A stretch of DNA of 64,000 nucleotides. Source: Brachycybe producta. Its lineage: Eukaryota; Arthropoda; Diplopoda; Playtdesmida; Andrognathidae. Within the stretch, counting starts at the first letter, position 1, and every line of letters starts with the position of its first letter. This document shows positions 1 to 14,100 of the stretch, piece by piece. A program made the position numbers and the translations under genes. The stretch lies in contig JAUPFP010000014.1 in assembly GCA_036925085.1 (NCBI GenBank), forward strand, positions 4,591,501-4,655,500. The letters are read 5' to 3'. The notes below the pieces were generated by a model. The model made no database searches, was not told the DNA's origin, and saw only the letters and a program-made list of their open reading frames with translations.

Positions 1-122
1 AATCGACCACATTGTGTTCCATTTCGAGAACGGTGGTCGTCTTTCCGTGGATGACTGTGATGCTCGGTGTTCTGCCGGCCCTGTCGTGAGGCAATCCACC
101 TGAAAACACTATGAACATCTCT
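1..122 (-). CDS. Tomosyn: Tomosyn exon 10, cut by the window edge (residues 298-338)
   Basis: It encodes [20 protein letters not shown] and then [11 protein letters not shown], matching PFIIFSGGLSYDKACRRPS...VLEMDHPIVE. The acceptor is tatttctcag at 123-124. The exon runs off the left end in frame. Confidence 0.93.
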
Positions 123-2268
123 CTGAGAAATATACAAAAAGAAAAGATAAAAGTGGTTTTAAAGTGTAAAAACCGCGTAAAATTTGGTTATTCTATCTAA
201 CAGGAGCAAAATTATAAGAAACGTGAATGTGTTTTAGAAACTAGAAGGGTAGCACACAATCACTTAAAAGTATTTTCATGTTGATGATATCTTTTAAAAC
301 AAGCATTTTATTGCAGTTTGAAAATTGGCCCAACTTTAAGCTTAAATTTGAAGATCTTTGTTCAAATTTGCATAGATTTTACACAGATTTCATCTTAAAG
401 GGGTTCATATTATATGAAAATATGGTATATATGTGTGAGGATAGAAATGTGGTTTAATTTGGGTGGTGATGGCGTCCCATCATCCTTCTTCTCTTTCCAT
501 CATTATCATCACCATTATTATTATTATTATTATTATTCGAATAAAATCAACCATGCGAATAAAGGCGGAAAATAGAACGAAAGAGTGAAAATGGAAAAAC
601 CGTCGTCGTCCAAAGAAACGAGTTTTTACAACATTATCATTAGAATCCATAATGTTATTATTATTCACCATATTCATACATTAAAATATGGAGAATAATA
701 ATAATAATGATGATGATTATACATAGTTGCCACTGTTACTAAGGGAGCAGGAGGAAGAGGGGGGGGGGGGAGGCTACATAACCAGAAATTCCTAAGGATG
801 GTTGCATCCTTAGTTATTCTGACTGTGTAATCAGGAAAGCAAAATTAAGAGAAAACTTTGAAATTGGTTTTAGAAAACTAGAAAAGGGTAGATCACTTAA
901 CGATAAATTCATGTTGTTATCTTTTAAAAATTAAGCAATTTTATGTCAATTTTGAAAATGGCACAACTTTAAGCACTATATAAAAAAAAAGCTTATTTTG
1001 AAAGATATTAACGTTAAAATACTGTTAAGTGATTCCGCTATCCGTTCCAGTTTCGAACGCACCTTCAATTTCTCTTTAGAAAGTGTTTTAGAAACTAGAA
1101 GGGTAGCTCAATGGAAGATATCTCCATGATTAAAGCTTTTTTTTAATGAGTTTTGTCTATAAAAAGTTTATTTTGAAAGATATCAACATGGAGATTGAGC
1201 TATCGGTACCCATTCTAGTTTTTAAGACTTTCAATTTCTCGTTAGTGTTGCTTTTCTGAAACTACAGAATAACTGGAGTTCAAAAATCAGCTGTTTATAA
1301 AACATCTTAAGGCACTTGGCACACAAGACCACTTTTAGTGGTCGATTTCGATTGCAAAATAAAGTTGCATGTGGTTGTGCAATATGGTTGCAATGTCATG
1401 TTTATGGGCAACTCGCAACTTCATTTTGTAGTCCGAAAGCGACCACCAAAAGTGGGGTCTGTGTGTTTGTGTTCCAACCCTAATTTTGAAAAGGTGTTTC
1501 ATTTGTAGGGCCTACATAATATATATTTCTGTGGTCAGTCAATACTCCTCCCTTGTCTCCTCCTCCTTTTTCAATTGTCACTGACCAGTGGTCATCTTTC
1601 TAAGCTCTAAAATGAGCAAAAGTGAGGAGGTTGAAAGGGGGGGGAAAGTGGTCAAGAATGTTGTGTTTTCCAATTGTGAAAACACTAACATATTATTTGT
1701 AGATTATTGTGGTGATGGTGATGATAGAACACGGGTTTTAATCGAGGAACAAATAATGTTTCTGAATTATAAGTTGAGAGAGTGAGAGGGAGAAAGGAGG
1801 TGAGAATTTCGTAAATGATTCTCTGGAAAAATGGCTCCCTTTGGACCTCATGATCAGCAAATGTTTTATTTTAAAAGAAAGAGAGATGGAATGAAGGAAA
1901 AGTGGCCCTTTTTCTTCATCCTGTGCCCTTTTTTTTTTCTTTAGCCAGGTTCAATGGTTTTGCAAAAATGTTTCTACTGAGCTCCTTCTTCTTCTTCACT
2001 TTTTTTTTGTCGTTGTTATTTTTCTACACCATTAAAACGTTGTTGGATTTCCGAGTAAAAATTCTCTCTCTTTCTCTCTCTTGTGTGTGTGTATTTCTCC
2101 CTTTATGCAATGTATAAATACTTGGAAACAAAATTCATTTTCATTTTATTCTTGAGGAAAAAGCACTTTAATGTGCGTCCAATTTCTTCACACACAAAAC
2201 ACAAAAGGAAACACTGACAAAAAGCGCGAACAAACGCACCGAAAGAGAAAGCGAAATGCAACACACAC

Positions 2269-2306
<38 letters not shown>

Positions 2307-2565
2307 ATGAACACGCGCGACAAACACACAAAGAATGAACACGCGCGCGCACAAATACACATCAACATAGCAGACCGAACAAAAACAATTGAATGGACAC
2401 TCAACATGAAGAGAAAAACGCAGACACAGACGAAACAACACAAACACACACACAGAGAACGACAGAAAACACACACAGAATGACCGAAAACACGCACACA
2501 ACCACAGAAAACACACTAAAGTGAAAGAGAACACACTCAACGGCGGAAAATACGCAAGAGTGAAC

Positions 2566-2616
<51 letters not shown>

Positions 2617-5600
2617 GCATAAAACACGCGCACAACCACAGAAAACACGCACAAACGAACGAACAGACTGATAAACAGGAGGAATCCTCACAGTATTTTA
2701 TTTTAGTTCTTTTCTCTAATAGAATTTTATGTCGTGTTTAAAGCTAGAAGAGTAGTTTCAATTCAGTAATAATGGAATGATGATGAAAATAATGAGAAAA
2801 AAAATAGGGAAAAGGAAACACATTTAGAAAAGAGAGAGAGAATCTTATAAGAAACAAACAATTTTGAATGTTATTTCATATTTGTTTGTTTGTTGGAAGA
2901 ACAATAGTAATCTCCTCCTTATTGTTCTTCTTCTTTTGGTTCCTTACCCTCCTCTTTGAGACTTCCATTCCAGTTTCGTGATGGATTTACACGGCTCCAA
3001 TTTTCCGTCTTTATTACTTTTAGCTAAAAAAAAAAAATACAAACAGACAAGAAAAGAAAAAAAATGAAATTTACCAGAAAGTCCACCACTTTATATAACA
3101 ATAACGACAAGAAAACGAATATTCGGCAATTGGATTTCATTAAGAGGAGAAGAAAGAGAGAAAATCTAATTCAACTTAAGATCTCAAGTTAGAACCACTT
3201 TAGGAAACAAAAAAACTGATTGGAAATTCATTGACACTTTGGTTGATTGCTGCAGCAACTGGAAAATTCTTAACACCACATTTCCTCCCTCACTTTTATT
3301 GGAAATTAGAGACCCAATTGGGGAGATTTCATTACTGGGGGAGAATTGGAGGGAGAATCAGCGAAAGGGGAGGGGAGGGGGAGGGGAAAGAAAGAAAATG
3401 GATGTTTTTAGTTCAAATTTAGTTTAATAGAAACACAAAATAATCAATTAATAATTAACTTAAACGCCTCTTTTAGTCACACAAAACACCATTTTAGAAA
3501 ACAACAAAAAAAGTCCCAAAACATCAATAGAAACTAGAAGAAGACGAAGAATGAAAAAAAAAACACACCACCAAACACTTTTTGATGTGAAAAACGTTTA
3601 AAAAGAGACCCAAATCGATCGAAGGATTCCGGGGAAGGAGGAGGAGGAGGGTTTTTCCTATCTCTTTCGGTAGATAAAAGTTAAGATGGGTGGTGGTGGT
3701 GGTCAGTTGGTGTGGTCACTTCGAGGCGTCATACACACATATTTATCTCTTTTAGAGAGAAAGAGAGAGAGAGAGAGACATAGAAAGAAAGAGAGAGGGA
3801 GAAAGAGAGAGAGAATGATACTATGATTAGCAGGGCTCGGATTTTTATGCTGAATCAAGCAAATGTTTCTCAGTCTGTGGCACAAGGGCCAATTGTGAAG
3901 TAACAATCCCGTTTCGATCAACCAGCAATTATGGTTTTATTTTCTAATTAAAAACACTGGTTAGAGGCTAGAACTCTAGTTGACAACTGATAGTAACCAG
4001 ACATCTAGCCTCTAATCAGCCTTTTTGATTAGAAAAAGCATAATTGCATTTGCTCTAGTAATGATTACTTCACAATTGGCACATTTGAGCCACAAATTGA
4101 GAAACATTTGAATGATATTTGCATAAAAATCCGAGCCCTAGTGATAAGGAGATTAGAAAGAAAGATTTTTCGATTCTGTTATTTAAAAAAAAACCTCAAA
4201 AAAGTAGAATGTTGTGTGTTACTGACCATGAGGAAAGATAACGCTGACCGGTTTGGCCGGAGTCCTGATGTTCCAAGTGGTCAAACTCCCATCCGTGTGG
4301 CTACACATGAATTGTTTTCCTTCGTGGTGCCATGTGATTGACCGCAGAGGCTGAGAGAGAGAAATTGCCCCGGGTGGGGTTAGTAAGGGGGGATTACGCA
4401 TCAATAGAGAAGAAGAAGAAGACTAGACTGACCTCTGTGTGCTGATACCGGACATCGGCCATTTTTGTGCGTAAATCCCATAATACAACAGCACCAGACT
4501 CAAACCCAATGAGCATCTTAAAGATATAACACAGAAATCATTAACGAATTGTTACTACTAGTTAGGAGAAATGAGTCTTTTGAAATAAGGACCAAATTCA
4601 AGAATGACACTTGACAATTTTTAAAAATTTGAATTCTCTGTTCTATGGTTGAAACCCTGTTCAGAGAGAGTTCAAGTCGAAGTTCCAAATGTGTCCACAT
4701 TTATTTTTTTTAATAGCAAAATTGGTGTTTGCAGTGATTGCCTGCCATCAAAACTGCTGCCCCCATTTTTATTAACAATAATTTAATTAATCCCAGGAAT
4801 ACTCTGCAATTATGAATAGTAGAATGGGACGTCAATCTTGTTTTAAAGAGACTAGAAGAGTAATTAAATCACTTTAAGGGTAATTTCATGTTTGATTTCT
4901 TTAAAAACAAAATTCTGATCGCAGTTTGAAATTTTAAACAAAAAAAAAAGAAATGAAAAATCGATAATTTCAAACTGCCATAAAAAGTTTATTTTGAAAG
5001 ATATTTTAAACATGAAAATAGCTTCAAGTGATTTAGGTCCAAATTCAAATAAGAAGAGAACTTTTTGAACTCTCTTTGAGCAGGCTTCCAACTATGGAAA
5101 AAACCTGTTATAATATTAGAAGCCTGTTCAGAGGGTTGGAGGAGGCTAGAAATGAGAGAATTGTATCGAGTGTGAAAACACCAATATAACAACATCCACA
5201 CCAGTCACCGGTTAAATAATCAAATGGTTACTGGTGTTCGTAAAGGTGCGTTCCCTCTTATACCGTGGAGGGAACTGTTGAAGGTCCAGCGTTTTTCGTT
5301 AAAGTCCTAAAATTGTGACAATTATACCTTATGATGTCACTGATTGTGCTCTATTATTTTATGACTTGTCATATTATTCTGCATACCAATTAATGGCATT
5401 ATATGACTGTCATTATAACAGTCACAAAAAAAGAAATTACAAAATATTATTATGACAAATATTCGTCATAATAATATTTTGTAATTTCTTTTTTGTGACT
5501 GTCATTATACAAGGTCACATGACACCTGTCATATGACAAATCTTAATTTCTTTCTGTAATGACACTCCAGATTATCATTCTTAAACTCCGTTAACTATAA

Positions 5601-8152
5601 GCATTTGCTAGCCTCTACTTCCAACCCTCTCGTCATTGTTTAAGATGGAAGACACCATTGAAGTGTCTTAGTTTCCATTTTGAATGTGGACCTCAGTTAC
5701 GGGCCCAGTATTCTAAAACGTTACTCAAGCCAAAGTGAAACTTAAAACAAAAAAGCTAAGACAGATGGTTTAAGTTTAACTTTATTTTAAGAAACGTTTT
5801 AATAAAAAGATGTTCGTCTTTAAGTTTCTTAATGTTTTTTTTTTAAAAAAGAATAACCAGAATTCTATTTCCGGTTTTTTTTGGCCTGTACTATCAAGGG
5901 GGAATATAAAGGGTGGTGGGTGGAAGAAGTGAACTGACTCTTGAGGTGTCCAAAAGGAGGAGGAGGAGGATTTAGAATGAAATTTAACATCATCCATCAA
6001 TGTCTGTCAAGTGAATTCAACTCCAAATGTTAATGTGATTTTAAAGGATCTTCCTCCTCCTCCTCCTTTTTTTAAAGGATAAGAATGAGTGGGTTTCAAA
6101 GAAAGGGAGGGGAGAATGTTAGAAGGGGGGGGGGGTATTCCCTTTGAGTTCACATTTCATTTCTGAATGGTTGGTTCCTCCACATCATCTCTCTTTTTCT
6201 GTTACCTTATTGGAATCGATTGGATTATCACTGAGATGGACAACTGACCCAGGATGCGTTTTCCTGGACCTGTCAAAATATGATTTAATTTTCAACATAA
6301 TGAAGAAAAAAAGAAAGAGAAAAAAGTTCATTTTAAACTTACAATTCAATGGCTTTGTTCCAATTGATGACATAACCGGAAAGAATGAAAGATTCAATGT
6401 TGACCACATGGACATTACCCCTTTCCGTACCAATATAAAGCCATTTACTTTGAAATGGAAGTTGACAATAGGTGATCCTACGTTAAGATTTAAGATTAAA
6501 GGTGGTTTACACAGTGTAAACGTAGCTACAACTACTCAAGACAAAAATACCTTTCTTTTTGAAACTTGAGTGAGTGGACAACGTCCGGTTTCTTTTGCCT
6601 AAGATTCCATAAATGTAAACTGTCATCGGAACAAACAGTGACCAAAGCTCCCTGTGTGTGTGTAGGTTTCAACAATCTTTAATTAAATATAATTACATTA
6701 AGATTTAAACTAATTACCTCATTGACTAAGAAGAGTATCTGAACGATGGCCTGGTCACCACCCTCGTGGGTCACGTGACAGTCCACTCCTGGACGTCCCA
6801 ATCTTTTATTTTATTAAGACACACAAAGTTAAGTTAAAAATACTTGAAAGAAAACTAGAAAGGCTATTAGAGAAAGGACTAGAGTGGTCACTTGAAATGT
6901 TGTATGTGTACAACAATGTCTTTCAGTAATGACTAATGAAGTTTGGACGTTTGCTTCGGACAAAAAGTGGACAAGTCGATGAAAAATGACCACTTGATGT
7001 TAAGTGGACCCATTTTTTTTTGGGTGGTGGTTGTTCTCAAAAGAACTTTTGAAGATGAGAAATGTTTTTTTCATTTTGTCAATTCATTCACCTTGATTGG
7101 ATTTACTTGGCGAAAAAAAGGACTTTCTTTACTGGTCATCCTCATCCCCTTTTGCTGGATGTCAATAGAGAACCCCGGAGTGAAGTGGTGGTCATCTCAC
7201 TAAATCAACCCCTCTTAGCCTCAATGTTACGTCACTAGTGACGTCAATTTTCGAGAGGTTTCATTCAAAACTTAGTAAGGCGAAACAAAGTAATACTTTA
7301 CTCAATCAAAAAGGGCTGCTTAGAGGCTAAAATCTAAGAGAGAGAACTTTAGCCTCTAAACACGTCTTTTTGATTTAAAAAAAGAATAATTTTTAAAATT
7401 AATTAATCAAACATTAAAATTTTCTTTTATAAAACTGTCGTAAATAGTTTATTTTGAAAGATTCTGGACATGAAAACACTCTTGACTCGGTTACCATTCT
7501 AGTTTCTTACAAGCTTTATATATCTTAATTATAAGTAGAGTGGCACTTGACACTTGAACTCTCTTGAGTATTTTTTTGTGTTATAATCTCGTATTTTTAC
7601 TTCTAATAATCAAAAATACTGTTCATAAAATGGGGGGCAGCATTTTAATGACAGGCAATCACTGCTAACACCAATTGAGTCCAAATTCAAGAAAGTAGAG
7701 TAACCCCTTGGCACTTGAACTTTGACTTAATCTCTCTCTCCCCCTTTATATGTTGGAAACACTGCTTAAAAGTGCAAAGTTTACTTCTTGGATTTGGGTC
7801 AAATTTTACTGAACTTCATGGTGAACCCTCTGAACAGGGTTCCAACATGTAGCCAATTTGTGTTTTAAAAGATACTCAACAAAAGAGTAGAATTTGGATT
7901 ATCCGGATCTAATTAATCCGGACTTTCGAGTAATTGGGCTGACTTTTTTTTTTACTTTTATCTTCTCCAATAGTAAAGAGGGGGAATTAATGTAAAAAAC
8001 GGCGAATTTCCGGATTAACCAGTCTTCTGGTTATCTGGATCACCAAGTACGGTCAAAGTGAGTCCGGAAAATCGAGATTCTAGTGTATTTCATGTTGGAA
8101 TCCTGTCATACATTAGAAGGGGGTCAGATTGAAGTTGAAGGGTCACATTTAT

Positions 8153-8189
<37 letters not shown>

Positions 8190-11100
8190 ATATCAATCTG
8201 TCTCTCAGTCTCTTTCTAGTATGTAATGTCTAGAGAGAGAGAGGTCATCGTGTGATGACCACAGACAGATTCTTACACAAAGTAATCAACTAGAGAGCCG
8301 AGCCCCCGCCTTACACTCACTTGTACGTGACACACATGAAATCCATTGGTTCTGTCTAGGGAATAAAAGGGTAGGGAGGAAAGGGAATGAATGAAATGTT
8401 TACAACATTGCATACATTAAAGATAGGGTTAAACCCTAAGAAGAAGAAGAAAATTTTCTACAGAAAAAGAAGAAGACATTCGGAAAAAAAAGATAACAAA
8501 AAGAGAAAACACTTTTTTTTTTCGTTATTTTGAAAGATGAGAAGAAGAAAAAGTCGATTCTTTCAAAAAAAAAAAAAAATGTTGTCATTGTAGTAGTTTT
8601 CAAATGGCTAGAAGACAATTTCGTTTACCAACTTCCTTCCTTTTAGAATTTTTTTTTTGGTTGTTGGACCACCCAAGTGTACCGTGAATGAATTGGAGGA
8701 GGAATAGTGTTGGGGGGGGGGAGGACATCAGACTCCAAATGATTTGTTGAAAGAAATCGATCATTTTTTTATTTGAAAAACATTGTTTTCAAAGTGAAAA
8801 TGGAGGAGTTTTCTTTTGTCTTTTCTTTTACATTTATTATATAAGTTATGAACAAAAGACACACAAAAAAAAAGTGCTGAGTAGAAAAAAAAAGTGAAAA
8901 CAAATGTGTTTGCAAATATTGAAGTAGAAAAAAGAGGAGAGAATTCTGGGATTTTATAATTGTCTTCATGAAATAGAGCTGAAAAAAAAAATGAAATCAT
9001 CTTTCAAATTAAGAAACTCTTCAATGAATTTTGCACTTAGAGTTCATATTTTGTAAGGAAAAACTCTAGACTGTGGAAAAATAAACGTTTTTTTTTGTAG
9101 AAATTTCTTTTATTTAAATAGGAAATGTAATTGTGTGTATTTATTTTCATTTGAAAAAGGCTTCTGAAAATATTTGGGGTGCATTCGAAAACGAAAGATA
9201 AAAAGTAGCATCCGGAAACACAACATGCGTCTTAAAAAAAAGGATGCAATGCTAGCTCCACCTATCCTTTCTTAAGAAAACAATCTTAATTTAATAGACT
9301 TCGTTTCATTATAGGCCTACATTCACAATAGTCGCCTTTTAATTTAGCAACAAAAAAGACAGGCAGTTAGAAATCGGTCAGAACTTCAGTTGGCTCCGCC
9401 CTTTTTATGACGACTGGCAACTTCTAATTGGTTGGTTATGTAGTCTGACGTTGAAAAGGGCGGAGACTTCATAACCAGCCAATTAGAAGTTGCCGGTCGT
9501 CATAACAAGGGCGGAGCCAACTGAAGTTCTGACCGATTTCTAACTGCCTGTACAAAAAAGTAGTAGTAAAAGTTGATTCATTTCACGATATATGAAATCT
9601 CTTCTGATCGATCGATATCGATTCTAATAACGGCAATGAATACTATAATGTTACGACAAGGTCAAGACATAATTTATATTTCTCAATTAATTTCTCAATC
9701 ATTTTGTTTTTAATTTTGATTGAAATTACATTGTTAATATTTACAAAGAAAAATCATTAAAATCAATAATTTATTTTTGTTAATTGAGATATATATATAA
9801 ATTATGTCTTGATTTTGATAGAACTTTTAATAAGGATCGGATTTTTATGCAATATCAACAAAAATGTTTCTCAATTTGTTGCCCAATTGGCCAATTGTGA
9901 AATAATCATCATCATCAACTGCAATTATGCCTTTTCTAATAATAAAAAAGGCCGGTTAGAGGCTAGATGATAAAGTTCTTGTCTCTAACCAGTGTTTTTT
10001 TATATTGAAAAACACCATAATTGTTAGTTGATCTAAAGGGAATTGTTATTTCACAATTGGCTTTCTGGGCCACAGATTTAGAAACATTTTTTGTTGATAT
10101 TGCATAAAAATCCGACCCCTAAACATTAGTATTCATTGCAGTTTCCATCTGCACTGGTCCAAATCAAAACTGAACCGTGGTCAAGATTTTAATGACCACA
10201 CAAAATACTGGTTACACTGGTCTCACATATTATTTCAATCACTCTTTCGGTACGTTTCCACTCAGACTCATTGAGTGAGTGTCTGCAAAATGATGAAATT
10301 GAAAACAAAAACTTAATTTAAGGCTCAATATTTAAATTGAAGGTTCTCCGGAGTCATTCATATTATGGACTCGTGTAATACAGACAGACTGATACATCTG
10401 AGTGGAAACAATGCTTTTCAAGCATAAATTTTAGATTGCTCCCAATATTTAAATAGCTTTCAGACAAGAACTATTTGTATTTTGTCTGTAAAGTCGTAAC
10501 CAAAATAAGGGCTTTTTTTGTGTGTGTGCAAGACATAATATCAAACATTTAAAAGTAAAGGACCCAAGATATCAGAGAAAATAAATGAAACCAATTTAAA
10601 AAGGTCCTTTTTTTAAAAAAAAAACAAAAAGTTATGTAGGTAGGAAAATAAAACAGATTCTGATTCTGATTTCGATTTTTTTTGGTGATGTTTTATACAA
10701 ATGTGTAGTAAAGTAAATAGCACATCATCATAAATTGTCTCTTCTACTTTTTTTGTGTGTCTCTTTTTTAAACAAAAATACAAATCGATTTTTTGTTTGA
10801 AATCACAGTATAAAAAGAGAGAGCATTTTGTTATCACCCTGTATATTAATAATATTAAATTATCCTCTTCTCTGTTTTGTATCCGCATTTAAATCAATTA
10901 TATAATGGAGACGAGAAAAAAAGAAAAACTGTGATTGAAGCAAAAGATATTTAATTCAATTTTCTACGAAGAAAACATTCTTTTTGAACAAAAAAACCTA
11001 AACAACAACAATAAATATAACTAACTAACTATAGAAAAATCAATCTGCTGTTTTTAAATTAAAGACAGAATTGGGGGAAGAGGGATGATGATGATGATAA

Positions 11101-14100
11101 TTGCATCCTAATTAAGCGTAAAACACGCCCCGCCCCCTTTCTACATATTGGGTATTTCTATCTTTCTATCAGGAGAGAAACCTAAAAATTTACACAAACT
11201 TGAAAGTGTTTTAGAAAAACTTGTACACACATACATGAGTTTAATGAATGAATTATACACAGGCAATTAGAAATCGGGATGAACAGAAGTTGGCTCCACC
11301 CTTTTTATGACGATCGGCAACTTCTAATTGTTGGTTATGTAGTCTGACGTCACATGCTCCGCCCTTTTTTCAACTTCGAACCACACAACAAACCAATTAT
11401 AGAAGTTGCCGGTCGTCATAAAACGGGCGGAGCCAAATTCAGTATTTTCAGTAATTTCTAATTGCCTGTAATTATACGGAATCCAGTTAAGGACATGAAC
11501 CAAATATTACTATTTTAAATTGAAATACTATATTTAAGTTAATTAACTCAATATTTTCAGATTAATTAACTGAATAAATGGAATTAGACGACATATTGTT
11601 TGTTTGTCCTTCACAGAAGGCTCTGTAGAACACGTTTATTGCATTTAAATGCATTTAAATTATCAGCTGTGTGTAGACAAGGGTATAAAGTGTGTTTTTA
11701 TGTTAAAAATAAGCTTTTATGCCATAAAAGTTTATTTTGAAATATAAATGAATCAGCTACCCTTCTAGTTTCTTACAGTTTTAATATCTCCTTCCACCTC
11801 ATTTCCACTAAAACACCCCCCCTCTACCTTAACTACCATAGTTAATTTTCTAGTGGAAACAAATGTGGTTACATTAATCATTGTTTAATTTTAGTGAATA
11901 ATGGAGTTAACTCAACTTGTAAAAAGGACCGGGGGGAGGGGCGGGGTGTCACCTTTAATGATCAATACAATTCATTACTATTAGCTACATAACAAAGAGG
12001 GGAGGGGGGATGTCTCAAAAGTCCCTTCTAATAGAAATGTGTTATGACACGCACAAGAAGGAGCTCAATTTGAGAGTTAACAAGGAAAACTGTCTTTTGT
12101 GACATCCTGTATATTGTTTTTGTCTTTCCTATTGGTCAATAAGATCCGTCTGGACAAAGACAATAGTGATTAGATAAGAATTCCTACATGTCTTTAGACC
12201 ATTAGAAACTGACCACCAGAAAAAGAGGAGAGGGGGAGGGGGGTTAAAAAGAATTGTTGTTTATGACAACCAAACTGAGACACAAACAAAAGACACAATA
12301 ATTATTAAGTCATAATGTTCACATCATATTGAGCGGAAGCTGTAAGAACAATTAGTAGGATCTAAAATACAATGGGGTATGTATGTCACACCTGGACGGT
12401 TTGTGTCCATCAAGTGGACATCAACACTAAGGCGGCCCATATTCAAGAAAGAGAAAATCATAACACTAAGGCCACGTTTTCACGATAGTTGCTGTCATGA
12501 CAGCAGCAACTATCGCAAGACATATCATCGTGAAGACATGACATGATAGTCACTATCACACTGTTGCGATAGCACTATCACAACTATTTCGTTTGACTAT
12601 AGATAGTTGAATAGTACTGTCGCAATATAGTAATAGTAGTCGTGTGACCGGCGCTTGTAGGGAAATATCTACTTTGAATAGGGAAATTTGGCTTCTGGAG
12701 GGAGAGAGAGAGGCAACATTGTTGTTGATTCAGTGATATCCTATGAAGTAAACGTCACAATGTCATGTGACATGACTATCACGTTACTTCAAGTCGTGTG
12801 AGTGTCAACTATCGTAACTTTCAACAGGCAGTTAGAAATCGGGGAGAACTTCAGTTGGCTCCGTCCTTTTTATGACGAACGCAACTTCTAATGGGTTGGT
12901 TACGTAGTCATGCTCCGCCCTTTTCAACGTCGAACCACACAACAAACCAATTAGAAGTGGCCGGTCGTCATAACATGGGCGGAGCCAACTTGAAGTTCTC
13001 CCCGATTTCTAACTGCCTGTCAACTTTCATGACAGCTACTCTCACGAAAGAACTGAAAAGCCGTGAAAACGTTAATATTAACACAAAAATAATTCCGCCT
13101 CTCCTTCAATTTCGGTATTAAGCGGGGTTTCCACTGTATTTATTATTAAAATACACTTTTTTTGTATGTTATTTGAGTGCATTTTAAGTTAATAATTTGA
13201 AACATCAAAAATGTACGTTGTAAATTCATATTCAATTCAGTGTATATGAATTTTAAAGGTAGGCCTACACTTTTTTGGGGTTCCTTATTTCAATAGAGAG
13301 AGAGAGGATTTAGGATATTGAAAAGAGAGAGTTAGGCTTAAACTCAAAAGAAAATATGCTAAAGCAAAAAGAATTTGAAAACTAAATCTGTTTCTCCCCC
13401 TGCCTCCCTCCCTCCTTATGTGGGCAAAAGTGGAATACAATTTTATTGACTCAAAAATTTACGGTTGGTCGATTTGAATCTAAAAGAAAGATAGAAAAAT
13501 ATGGAGAAGAATAAAAAAGTAGAAGTGGCAAAACCACAAAAAAAAAGTAGTTGAGAAACACCCTCTTCTGAATAATAACAACCAAACCTCCGATTTTGAT
13601 TGGTCAGTTGAGTTTCTAACGCATTTATATAAGTTTAACAGGTGCATATTATATGTCTGTATCTGACAGGTAAATAGAAAAATACAAGACATGTGGCGGC
13701 CACTATTATAATATCCATTATTATATACTAGAAAAACACACACAGAAAAGAAGATAAATATCGATAAAAGAAATGTTGAGTTGAGAGAAAATTTTCTCTG
13801 AAAAGGGAAAAGGAAGAAGAAGAAAAAAATTGCAACTGATGCAAAAGTGCTGTAAAAACGGTTCAAAAACCGTTTGGCACGGAGCCGAAAAAAAAGGGGA
13901 AGAAACTTCGGGAGGAGGGTTTCAATCGGTTCCATCTCAAACAATTCCATCACACACAAAAAAAACGACGACGAGGTTTGAAGGTGGAGGCTAGTAAATG
14001 CTTTTATAAGGTATTCTGTTGAGCATCGTTGATGTTGTTGTGACAGGAAGTTAACACAGGCAGTTAGAAATCGGGGAGAACTTCAGTTGGCTCCGCCCTT

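Larger units (their letters stand above)
123..2947. other. Tomosyn intron 9
   Basis: This intron holds D-family hairpins near 150-350 and 825-1312 and one family E element at 1316-1483. A long CA/GA-rich tract at 2190-2660 gives several spurious open frames on both strands. No other gene is visible. Confidence 0.8.
11165..11790. repeat. D-family hairpin split by a nested insertion
   Basis: The left arm (AACTTGAAAGTGTTTTAGAAA) stops near 11221. The right arm (AAAAGTTTATTTTGAAATAT, CTACCCTTCTAGTTTCTTAC) resumes after 11690. A family F element and then a family A element lie between. Confidence 0.6.

Noticed and set aside
2103-2691. Open frames of 75-183 codons on both strands
   Set aside because: They are translations of the GA/CA/TA microsatellite (strings of S-L, R-E, Y-I and C-V) and lack splice or family support.
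6144-6569. 141-codon plus-strand open frame
   Set aside because: It lies antisense over tomosyn exons 5 and 6, whose minus-strand reading matches the family exactly.
12371-12436. Minus-strand micro-exon reading [12 protein letters not shown] with an AG and a GT at its borders
   Set aside because: The RPG echo of tomosyn exon 3 is tempting. However, the exit phase does not fit exon 3 and the sequence is part of a small hairpin (TGTCCACTTGATGGACA).
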